Assembly (NCBI GenBank): GCA_025351555.1
Contig: JANXVS010000127.1
Location: forward strand, 1-5,628
Direction of reading: 5' to 3'
Length of the DNA: 5,628 nt
Source of the DNA: Pseudomonadota bacterium
Lineage (GTDB): Bacteria > Pseudomonadota > Gammaproteobacteria > Xanthomonadales > Rhodanobacteraceae
Each line of letters opens with the position of its first letter. The stretch's first letter is position 1. Below are positions 1 through 5,628 of this stretch, piece by piece. The notes below the pieces were generated by a model. That model was not told the DNA's origin and did no database searches. It was given only the letters and a program-made list of their open reading frames with translations. The position numbers were made by a program, and so were the translations under genes.

Positions 1-90
1 CGTAACCCACCGAAACCGCGGTTGTGCATCTTTGACAAGGAATGCTGCGCATTCGGCGGGTTACGTCGCTGCGCGACTAACCTACCCTAC
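1..90 (-). repeat. REP-like composite palindrome with GTAG head
   Basis: Read on the minus strand, the element starts with GTAG (90-87). A hairpin follows at 82-59: an inner stem GTCGC/GCGAC with a 3-base loop and an outer stem GGTTA/TAACC with one bulged base. A second perfect hairpin lies at 54-40 (GAATGC/GCATTC, 3-base loop). Positions 1-14 and 52-65 form an inverted pair matching at 13 of 14 bases (CGTAACCCACCGAA against TTCGGCGGGTTACG), so a second, oppositely oriented copy seems to start at the left edge and may continue outside the window. GTAG-headed palindromes of this layout are known as REP elements moved by RAYT transposases, for example the SMAG repeats of Stenotrophomonas. No RAYT gene is visible here. 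Copies elsewhere in the genome are inferred, not seen. Placed right after a gene end, it could protect the 3' end of the mRNA or attenuate transcription. Confidence 0.72.
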
Positions 91-535
91 GAAAGCTCGT
101 CTGCCGCAGCATCAGCCACGCCGCGACGACGCAGGTCAGCACCAGCAAGCCCACATCCCACGCGCCGAGATGCGCGCGAAATACCTGCCACGCCAGCGCG
201 AAATCCATTTTGAACAAGGTGCTGCGTAGGGGAAAACCGAGCATCTGGGCGATGCGCACGGCGGCGAACAGGTATTGCGCGTAGACGAAAGTAAGCAGGG
301 TTGCCGCTACCGCGCAAACGGCTCCGCTGCGGCCGACGAAACCCTGCCAGCGCAGGAAGATCGCCAGACCGGTCGCGAACACCACGATGAGGAAGGTCGT
401 GTCGTAGTCCGTCGCCAGCGACAGCAGGCACCACAGGGCGCCGGCGGCGAGTCCGCCGAGCAGCACGCTGGCCAGCATAACGAACAAGTGTGCGCGGCCG
501 CGTGACGGGGATTCGGCAGAGACTGATTGAGGCAA
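77..535 (-). CDS. small four-helix membrane protein, unknown function
   Basis: I do not recognise this 152-residue protein. It has about four hydrophobic segments, near residues 17-40, 46-62, 71-94 and 125-144. A short polar N-terminus rich in Ser and Arg precedes them, and the C-terminus is basic, so it is probably an integral inner-membrane protein. Between helices 3 and 4 lies an amphipathic stretch (FPLRSTLFKMDFALAWQVFR). No enzyme motif or signal-peptidase site stands out. The start chosen is a TTG codon (535-533), because GGAG stands 7 bases upstream and the frame closes at a TAG (571-569). An internal ATG at residue 20 is the alternative, but it would remove the lead-in to helix 1. The gene lies 72 bases after the acetyltransferase gene on the same strand and could be co-transcribed. 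Its last codons (RRVG) and TAG stop fall inside the REP-like repeat, so the C-terminus may be truncated or altered relative to homologues. Confidence 0.7.
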   Translation of the reverse strand: MPQSVSAESPSRGRAHLFVMLASVLLGGLAAGALWCLLSLATDYDTTFLIVVFATGLAIFLRWQGFVGRSGAVCAVAATLLTFVYAQYLFAAVRIAQMLGFPLRSTLFKMDFALAWQVFRAHLGAWDVGLLVLTCVVAAWLMLRQTSFRRVG

Positions 536-542
536 GGCGACG

Positions 543-546
543 CTCC
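543..546 (-). promoter_or_regulatory. Shine-Dalgarno site supporting a TTG start
   Basis: On the minus strand GGAG (546-543) lies 7 bases before the TTG codon at 535-533. The next usual start in frame is an ATG 19 codons further in. The good spacing is why the TTG is preferred as the start of the membrane protein. Confidence 0.5.
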
Positions 547-607
547 GTTGGCAAGCGCAAATCTTACGCTATTGCTATTGCCACAGTTTCAAAAAAAGCC
601 ACGGACT

Positions 608-1015
608 TCACCGCACGTCGTCCTCCGCGGCCAGCATCCACGCCTGCGGAAAATGCTGGAAACCAATATGCGGGTAATATTTGTCCGCGGCCGGTGCGGC
701 GAGCAATAGAAGCTTGGCCTGTGGCGCCGCCGCCTGCGTGCGCCGGATCAGTTGCTTGCCGATGCCGCAGCGCTGATGCGAGACGCGTACCGCAAGATCG
801 GCCAGATACGTGGTCCAGCTGAAGTCGCTGACGCAGCGCGAAATGCCGACCAGCAGTTCGCCATCCCATGCGGTAACGATGAGGTTCGCGTTTTCCAGCA
901 TTGCCGCAAAACGCGCCTTGTCGTCGACCGGGCGGCGTTCGGCGAGCGTCGAGGTGCGATACAACTCAAGCGCCTGCGCAAGTTCCGGGCGAACATCGTC
1001 GCGATAGCTGATCAT
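608..1015 (-). CDS. GNAT-family N-acetyltransferase
   Basis: This 135-residue protein is a short single-domain GNAT enzyme, which would transfer an acetyl group from acetyl-CoA to an amine. The substrate cannot be told from the sequence. Motif A is clear at residues 71-90: strand beta4 (LADLAVRV) leads into the acetyl-CoA pyrophosphate-binding loop Q81-R-C-G-I-G86, followed by helix alpha3. A motif B-like YYPHIGF stands at 113-119. There is no signal peptide, so it is cytoplasmic. The ATG overlaps the stop of the upstream flavoprotein gene as ATGA (1015-1012), and a weak AGAGAG Shine-Dalgarno sequence lies 7 bases upstream, so translational coupling is likely. Coupling to a PNPOx-like gene under a MocR regulator suggests action on a small amine or amino-acid-like molecule, but that is inference. 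The fold assignment is firm and the function open. Confidence 0.9.
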   Translation of the reverse strand: MISYRDDVRPELAQALELYRTSTLAERRPVDDKARFAAMLENANLIVTAWDGELLVGISRCVSDFSWTTYLADLAVRVSHQRCGIGKQLIRRTQAAAPQAKLLLLAAPAADKYYPHIGFQHFPQAWMLAAEDDVR

Positions 1016-1674
1016 GCCGGGGCTCTCTGCAATAGCTCTTGCACGGATATCGGCAGCGCGGTGAAGCAGTCTTCCGATGGCTGCGGCGCGCCGTACTGTA
1101 CTTGCATCGGCACCACGCCAGCCCAGTGCGGCAGGGTCAGGTCGGCCTTGTCGTCCTTCGGTCCGCCGTTGCGGATTTTTGCGGAAATATCCACAATTTC
1201 AAAATGCAGCACGCTGGTAGCGGCCAGTTCATTGCGATCCGGATAGCGCGATTCGGCGGCGCGACCGGGCAGCATGGCCTCGACGAAATGCGCCAACGCC
1301 GAGGTTTTCGCCGTCGCATCGTCGAGCACCCGCGCACGACCGAACGCGACCACCGAGCGGTAGTTCGCCGAGTGGTGGAAATGCGAGCGCGCCAGCACCA
1401 GGCCATCGACGATCGTCATGCTGACGCAAGCTTCCACGCCTTGCCCGAGTTGTTTGATCAGGCGGCTGGCGATCGAGCCATGCAGCAACAAGGCGTCGCC
1501 GTCACGCGCGTACAGCATCGGAATCACGAACGGCTGGTTGTCGACGCAGAAGCCGACGTGGGCGAGAAACGCCGCATCGAGAATCGCATAGGCGTCGCTG
1601 CGGTCGTAGCGCGCACGGTCCTTGATGCGCTGTACCTTGTGACGGGACAGGGGTTTGGCTGCACGGACGTTCAT
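1012..1674 (-). CDS. PNPOx-like flavin-nucleotide-binding protein
   Basis: This 220-residue protein belongs to the pyridoxamine-5'-phosphate-oxidase-related split-barrel family (Pyridox_ox_2 / NimA-like type). Such proteins bind FMN or a related flavin. Few members are true PNP oxidases and many are uncharacterised reductases. Visible family signatures, in order, are RHK near residue 11, the AILDAAFLAHVGF core at 30-42, QPFVIPMLYARDGD at 47-60, LLLHGSIASR at 62-71, DGLVLARSHFHHSANYRSVV at 90-109, SAKIRNGGPKDD at 164-175 and LPHWAGVVPM at 181-190. The length is normal for the family and the protein should be cytoplasmic. The ATG at 1674-1672 has only a weak purine-rich GGAAAA 8 bases upstream. 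It is the first gene of the leftward row, overlapping the GNAT gene by 4 bases, and is divergent from the MocR regulator across 121 bases, so that regulator is the likely controller. It should not be named pdxH, since the sequence type differs. Confidence 0.93.
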   Translation of the reverse strand: MNVRAAKPLSRHKVQRIKDRARYDRSDAYAILDAAFLAHVGFCVDNQPFVIPMLYARDGDALLLHGSIASRLIKQLGQGVEACVSMTIVDGLVLARSHFHHSANYRSVVAFGRARVLDDATAKTSALAHFVEAMLPGRAAESRYPDRNELAATSVLHFEIVDISAKIRNGGPKDDKADLTLPHWAGVVPMQVQYGAPQPSEDCFTALPISVQELLQRAPA

Positions 1675-1795
1675 CGGCGCGATTTTCCATGTGAGCGGAC
1701 AGGAGCAATTCCCGCGGTGCCCATTACGCCACGAAAATCGGTGCTATCGAAGTGCCGGTTTGCTAATATTGCAAGGTACCAATCGGGAGTGACCG
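1675..1795. promoter_or_regulatory. divergent promoter region, MocR regulator / PNPOx gene
   Basis: These 121 bases lie between the start codons of the rightward regulator and the leftward flavoprotein gene, so both promoters should be here. It is AT-richer than the flanking genes around 1728-1740 and 1758-1774. MocR-type regulators commonly bind repeats in such shared regions. Short repeats seen are CGGTGC at 1715-1720 and 1739-1744 (24 bases apart) and the palindromic cluster described at 1760-1783. I find no convincing full sigma-70 promoter for the leftward gene. TTGCAA (1774-1769, minus strand) could be a -35 box but lacks a good -10 partner. Confidence 0.65.
1760..1783 (+). promoter_or_regulatory. 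candidate extended -10 and operator for MocR gene
   Basis: TGCTAATAT (1761-1769) resembles an extended -10 element (TGN followed by TAATAT, 4 of 6 to consensus), 26 bases before the ATG. No strong -35 stands 16-18 bases upstream, which suits an activated or autoregulated promoter. It is overlaid by imperfect inverted repeats: TTGC (1760-1763) with GCAA (1771-1774), ATTG (1768-1771) with CAAT (1780-1783), and the perfect 6-base palindrome GGTACC (1775-1780). The overlap of dyads with the -10 would fit an autoregulatory operator. This is inference from position and symmetry only. Confidence 0.35.
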
Positions 1796-3253
1796 ATGTT
1801 TCTCGAACTCGACGAGCTGGGACCGCGCTACCTGCAACTGGCGCGGGCGCTCAAGCAGGCCATACTCGATGGGCGTTGCGCGGCGACGACGCGCCTGCCG
1901 GCCACGCGCGTGCTCGCGCGCGAGCTGGCGTTGTCGCGCAACACGGTGCTGGCGGCTTACGAGCAGCTTGCTGCTGAAGGCTTTATCGAAGGCCGCGTCG
2001 GTTCGGGCTGTTATGTCGCCGCATTTGCCGCGACGAAGGTGGTACGCGCGACTGCGCAGCCTTCGCGGACGCCGCGCACGCGCAAGGCCGCGCTGGCACG
2101 GCGCGGACGGCGCGCGCTCGAGCTGTTCGATCAGTCGATTCACGGTCGCCAGCACCGCGGACTACGCTACAACCTGCAGTACGGCCTGCCGATGACCAAT
2201 CCGCAGCTTGCCAGTGCCTGGCGGCGCGAACTCAACCACGCCGCCGCGCACGCGGAAATGGACTATCCCGATCCGCAAGGTCTTATTGCGTTGCGGCACC
2301 AGGTGTGTGACTACCTCGCGCGCCGCCGCGGCATCGTCGCTGCGCCCGAGGATGTGCTGATCGTCAGCGGCACCCAGCAGGCGTTCGCGCTGGCGGCCGA
2401 TGTGCTGCTCGACGAAGGCGATCGCGTCCTGCTCGAAGACCCGCATTATCGCGGCGCGCGCCAGGTGTTTCAGACCCAGGGCGCGCATGTGTTCGGCTGC
2501 CGCGTCGATGGCGACGGCCTGGTGACGGCGGCGCTACCGAGGGGCAAGGCCACGCGTCTGGCGGTGGTGACGCCATCGCATCAGTTTCCCACCGGTGCGG
2601 TGCTGAGTTTGCCCCGGCGCATGCACTTGCTGGACTGGGCACAGCGCAGCGGCTGCTGGTTGATCGAGGATGATTACGACGGCGAGTTCCGCTACGACGC
2701 GCGACCCTTGGCGGCGCTGAAGTCGCTGGATCGCGCAGACTGCGTTATATACATTGGTACTTTTTCCAAAGTGCTGTTCCCGTCGCTGCGCCTGGGCTAC
2801 ATGGTGCTCCCGCCGGGTCTGCGCCAGGCCTTCGTTGCGGCGAAATGGTTGACCGACCGCGGTTGTCCGGCGATCGAGCAGGCCGCTCTGGCGCGGCTGA
2901 TCGCCAGCGGCGCCTTCGAGCGCCATCTGCGCCAGGCGGCGAAGAATCTGAAGACACGTCGGGCCGCGTTGCTCACGGCGCTCAAGCGTCACGCGGGTGA
3001 CGCGGTGGAAGTCGCCGATTCCAGCGCCGGCATGCATATCCTGGCGTGGCTGCCGCGCATGAGCCACGCGCAGTCGCAGCGCATGGTCGAGCGTGCGCGT
3101 AGCCGTGGACTCGGGCTGTATCTGGTTGCGCCATATTGCCTGAAACCGCTGCCGCGTCCGGGTCTGCTGCTGGGTTATGCGGATTTACCGCCGGCCGACT
3201 TGCAGGCGGCGATGCGGGTGTTTGGCGAGTGTCTGCGTGAAGTGGAGCGCTAA
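1796..3253 (+). CDS. MocR/PdxR-type regulator (GntR HTH-aminotransferase fusion)
   Basis: This 485-residue cytoplasmic DNA-binding protein has the usual MocR length. Residues 12-74 are a GntR-type winged helix (LPATRVLARELALSRNTV recognition region, then the wing ending GSGCYV). An Arg/Ala-rich linker spans about 75-122. From 123 to the end is a fold-type I aminotransferase-like domain. PLP-site residues are present: Y218 in DPHYRGAR, D292 and Y294 in EDDYDGEFRY, and the Schiff-base lysine K325 in GTFSKVLFPSLRLGY. By residue spacing these match Y205, D279, Y281 and K312 of GabR, so it should bind PLP. The MocR marker TPSHQFPTGAVLSLPRR is at 259-275. The ATG has GGGAG 6 bases upstream. The effector is unknown. 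The divergent PNPOx-like gene favours PLP or PLP-amine sensing (PdxR-like), but no pdxS/pdxT or gab genes are present, so a specific name is not justified. The TAA stop overlaps the stop of the convergent cyclase gene. Confidence 0.95.
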   Translation: MFLELDELGPRYLQLARALKQAILDGRCAATTRLPATRVLARELALSRNTVLAAYEQLAAEGFIEGRVGSGCYVAAFAATKVVRATAQPSRTPRTRKAALARRGRRALELFDQSIHGRQHRGLRYNLQYGLPMTNPQLASAWRRELNHAAAHAEMDYPDPQGLIALRHQVCDYLARRRGIVAAPEDVLIVSGTQQAFALAADVLLDEGDRVLLEDPHYRGARQVFQTQGAHVFGCRVDGDGLVTAALPRGKATRLAVVTPSHQFPTGAVLSLPRRMHLLDWAQRSGCWLIEDDYDGEFRYDARPLAALKSLDRADCVIYIGTFSKVLFPSLRLGYMVLPPGLRQAFVAAKWLTDRGCPAIEQAALARLIASGAFERHLRQAAKNLKTRRAALLTALKRHAGDAVEVADSSAGMHILAWLPRMSHAQSQRMVERARSRGLGLYLVAPYCLKPLPRPGLLLGYADLPPADLQAAMRVFGECLREVER

Positions 3254-5628
3254 TCCATCTTTTTCCGCACCAGGCGCAGATGCGGAGCACCGTGCGGACG
3301 CAACCAACGCAACGCGCCGGCATCGACCAACGTGTCGATCTGCGACAGACTTTGTGCGGAGAGGTGCGCGCTCGCCAGCGCGGGTCCGGCGACGAGCCCG
3401 GCGCTGCCATTGCGGCCCCACTGCTTGACTCGGTAGAGCGCCGCGTCGGCCAGTTCCAGAGTCATTGTCCAGCCAAATTCCGCACCGAGTTCCTGCCCGG
3501 GCGGATGTATGGCGAAGCCGATCGAGCCGGTCACGCGCAGTTCGCGGCCGTCGCCAAGGTGAAACGTGTGCGCTGCAAGTTTGCTGCGAATGCGCTCGGC
3601 CGCTTCCAGCGCCTGCTCTGGCTGTACGCGTTTTACGACGATCAGGAATTCCTCGCCACCCCATCGCAGCAGCTCGTCACCGACCCGCGCGACACTTCGC
3701 AACAATTGGGAAAGTTGCACAAGTACACTATCGCCGGCGGCATGGCCGAAGTCATCGTTGACGCGTTTGAAGTTGTCCAGGTCCAGCAGCAGAAAGGCCA
3801 GTGCTGCGCCGTCGCCGATGCCGTCCTTGAGCAACTGCTGGATATGGTCCAACAGGAAGCGGCGATTGTGCAGTCCGGTCAACGGGTCGGTCTGGCTTTC
3901 CTGCGCCAGGGTCTGGTTGACTTCGCGCAGACGCTCGTTCGCGCGGCTGAGCGCGTGGGTGCGCTCGGCGACGATCTGCTCGAGCCGATGCTGGCGCGCG
4001 CGATACCAGCGCAACCGCAGCATCACCAGCGCGATCGTCAGGCCGATCACGGCGCAGGCCAGCGTCAGGCGCACCAGCAGGCGTTCGTACCAGCGTGGTG
4101 GCAGGCTGAAATCCAGGCTGATATCACTATTGCTGGTGACTCCATCTGGCAGCGAAGCGCGCACGCGGAAGCGGTAATCGCCGGGCGGTAGATTTGTATA
4201 AAATGCGGCACGGCGCGACCCGGCGTCGACCCAGTTCTCGTCATAGCCTTCCAGGCGATAGCCGAAGTGCAGGCTATGCGGATCGCGGAAGCTTAAGCCG
4301 GTGAAATCGATTTCGACATCGCGACCGCCGGTGCTCAGGGTCGGGATCGCGCCGGTGGCATACCAGTGTCCGTTATGGCGCAGACCTTCGACGACGACGC
4401 TGGGCCGCTGCTGCGAACTGACGATGGCGCGGGTGTCCAGACGCAGCGCGCCGGAAATCGTCGGCAGCCAGAGGCTGTCACCATCGACGGCGCTGCGCGC
4501 CTGCGCGCCGCCATTGCAGCAGCGCACGCGCTGGCTGCCGGGTTCGCGGCCGCTGGCGCTGAGCACCATCTCTGGATGCACCACAGATGCCGTCGCACCC
4601 TGAGTTGGCGCTGCTGCCGGATCTGGTAGCGCGTCGATCGGCAGCCGCCACACGCCTTCGATGCCGGCGACATAGATGTGGCCATCGATGATGCGGAAGG
4701 TCCAACCGTTCTGGCTCGGCAGACCCTGTGCCGACGTCAGCATCAACAGGCGATCGCCCGCGAGCAGGCCAAGTCCGCCATCCAGGGTGGTGATGCCGAT
4801 CAGATCGGGGCGGATCGGCGCGATGTAGGTGACGAACAAGCCGTCGAGTGGTTTGGCCCACGCCGGTGTTTGCATGCTGCCGCTGCGCACTTCGCGCACG
4901 CCGGCCTCGGTGCCGATCAAAAGATCGTCGACACCGCGCGCGTAAATTGCGCGCACGCGTGCGCCGGTGCCGCCCGGAGCCGGGCCTACGCGGGTGAGCG
5001 TGTCGCCACGATAGCGATAGAGACCGCCCATGCTGCCGATCCAGTAATCGTCATCAACCTGCGCGATCGCGTTGATCTGGTACGGATCGAGCACGGCCAG
5101 CGCAGGCGGGCGTTCCACTTTTCCATTCGTATAAATTGCGACACCGCTGCGGGTGCCGATCCACAGGCGTCCGCGGTGATCGTAGAACATGTCATAGGCG
5201 GATGGATTGGGCAGTTGCTTGCCGGAGACGAGCTCCTCGGCGCCGTGTTCGCCGAGCACGACGACATTCGAGTTGGTGCCGAGCACGATGCGATCATGCG
5301 GATCGCGCACGATGCTCCACACGAACGGATCAGCCAGCCCGTCGCGTTGCGAGATGCGCCGCGCCCAGCCGTTCCACAGGCGAAACAGGCTTTCGGTCTG
5401 GCTGCCGAGCCAGAGATTGCGCTCGCGGTCCTCGTAGATGGCCAGTACCCAGGAATCGCGCACGAACGCATCGGCACCGATGCGTTCGATGCTGCGATCC
5501 GGCCGTATCCGGAAAAAGGTCGGCGCTGTGCCGAGCCACAGATTGCCGTCGTGATCGCGGTACAGGCTTTCCACGCCGAGTCGATCCAGTTCCGGGTCGA
5601 GTCCCGCGTGCTCGATCTTGCCGTCGCG
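3250..5628 (-). CDS. propeller sensor diguanylate cyclase, 5'-partial
   Basis: This is a membrane sensor that makes c-di-GMP from two GTP. The frame stays open from 5628 to the TAG at 3252-3250, giving 792 visible codons. The GTG at 5574 is internal, because the codons before it already read as propeller sequence. Counting from the edge, residues 1 to about 430 hold some nine Reg_prop-like repeats with LWLGT-type signatures (GNLWLGT near 28-34, NLWLGS, RLWIGT, YWIGS, LLIGT, SLWLPT). A Y_Y_Y domain follows at about 440-505 (FGYRLEGYDENW from 455), then one membrane helix at about 517-540 and a coiled-coil linker. The GGDEF domain runs from D581 (DPLTGLHNRRF) with GGEEF at 657-661 (3660-3646). 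RVGD (3687-3676) stands five residues before GGEEF, the normal inhibitory I-site. About 50 residues follow the cyclase. The propeller should be periplasmic and the cyclase cytoplasmic. The ligand is unknown. The missing N-terminus should hold a signal peptide and further repeats. Confidence 0.95.
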   Translation of the reverse strand, partial: RDGKIEHAGLDPELDRLGVESLYRDHDGNLWLGTAPTFFRIRPDRSIERIGADAFVRDSWVLAIYEDRERNLWLGSQTESLFRLWNGWARRISQRDGLADPFVWSIVRDPHDRIVLGTNSNVVVLGEHGAEELVSGKQLPNPSAYDMFYDHRGRLWIGTRSGVAIYTNGKVERPPALAVLDPYQINAIAQVDDDYWIGSMGGLYRYRGDTLTRVGPAPGGTGARVRAIYARGVDDLLIGTEAGVREVRSGSMQTPAWAKPLDGLFVTYIAPIRPDLIGITTLDGGLGLLAGDRLLMLTSAQGLPSQNGWTFRIIDGHIYVAGIEGVWRLPIDALPDPAAAPTQGATASVVHPEMVLSASGREPGSQRVRCCNGGAQARSAVDGDSLWLPTISGALRLDTRAIVSSQQRPSVVVEGLRHNGHWYATGAIPTLSTGGRDVEIDFTGLSFRDPHSLHFGYRLEGYDENWVDAGSRRAAFYTNLPPGDYRFRVRASLPDGVTSNSDISLDFSLPPRWYERLLVRLTLACAVIGLTIALVMLRLRWYRARQHRLEQIVAERTHALSRANERLREVNQTLAQESQTDPLTGLHNRRFLLDHIQQLLKDGIGDGAALAFLLLDLDNFKRVNDDFGHAAGDSVLVQLSQLLRSVARVGDELLRWGGEEFLIVVKRVQPEQALEAAERIRSKLAAHTFHLGDGRELRVTGSIGFAIHPPGQELGAEFGWTMTLELADAALYRVKQWGRNGSAGLVAGPALASAHLSAQSLSQIDTLVDAGALRWLRPHGAPHLRLVRKKMD

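Noticed and set aside
561..592. Possible promoter for the membrane protein: TTGAAA (592-587) and TAAGAT (566-561) on the minus strand
   Set aside because: The boxes are each near consensus, but the spacer is 20 bases, too long for a normal sigma-70 promoter. A tandem GCTATT duplication (568-579) lies between them and may simply be chance.
591..610. T7 run on the minus strand just after the GNAT stop, as a Rho-independent terminator
   Set aside because: No GC-rich stem lies directly before the T run. Only a 4-base GGAC/GTCC pairing with a large loop can be drawn.
752..1246. Plus-strand frame of 164 codons across the GNAT/flavoprotein junction
   Set aside because: It crosses two supported genes on the other strand and has no Shine-Dalgarno support or recognisable domain.
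1012..1674. Naming the flavoprotein pdxH
   Set aside because: Its motifs are those of the PNPOx-like Pyridox_ox_2 group, not classical PdxH, so oxidase activity on pyridoxamine phosphate cannot be claimed.
1039..1977. Long plus-strand frame (312 codons) antisense to the flavoprotein gene
   Set aside because: It is a shadow in high-GC DNA. The opposite strand encodes a clear split-barrel protein, and the translation is Arg/Ala/His-rich without motifs and runs into the regulator gene in another frame.
1796..3253. True aminotransferase rather than regulator
   Set aside because: The N-terminal GntR winged helix and the TPSHQFPTG and EDDYDGEF signatures are typical of MocR regulators. The retained lysine reflects PLP binding, not necessarily catalysis.
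3280..4191. Plus-strand frame (303 codons) antisense to the GGDEF region
   Set aside because: The minus strand carries unmistakable cyclase motifs here, and the antisense translation is low in recognisable structure.

Overview
This GC-rich window reads as ordinary chromosomal DNA from a gammaproteobacterium, most likely of the Xanthomonas/Lysobacter/Rhodanobacter group. That placement is inferred from three things: the base composition, a GTAG-headed REP-like palindromic repeat at the left edge, and a propeller-Y_Y_Y-GGDEF sensor of a type I associate with that group. No database search was possible. Coding sequence fills nearly the whole window. I see no rRNA, tRNA, CRISPR array, transposase or phage gene.

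Left part (1-1674, minus strand). A compact leftward gene row begins at 1674. It runs from a pyridoxamine-5'-phosphate-oxidase-like flavin-binding protein, to a small GNAT acetyltransferase joined to it by an ATGA start/stop overlap, and after 72 bases to a four-helix membrane protein of unknown function with a TTG start. The row ends in a REP-like composite palindrome (1-90). That repeat supplies the last codons and the stop codon of the membrane protein.

Middle (1675-3253). A 121-base divergent promoter region separates this row from a rightward MocR/PdxR-type regulator, which is a GntR winged helix fused to a PLP-dependent aminotransferase-fold domain. The regulator, divergent PNPOx-like protein and GNAT form a recurrent kind of pairing. 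The likely reading is that the regulator senses PLP or a PLP adduct and controls the leftward genes, itself, or both.

Right part (3250-5628, minus strand). A large membrane-anchored diguanylate cyclase runs leftward. Its reading frame stays open to the right edge, so its N-terminus lies outside the window. It has a periplasmic beta-propeller of Reg_prop repeats, a Y_Y_Y domain, one membrane helix, a short coiled coil and an apparently active GGEEF cyclase domain with an intact RxxD inhibitory site. Its stop codon overlaps the stop codon of the regulator tail to tail (3250-3253).

Nothing here is a clearly new system. The points most worth a second look are the REP element that has captured a gene end, the regulator/flavoprotein/acetyltransferase/membrane-protein cassette with its palindromic promoter, and the truncated c-di-GMP sensor.
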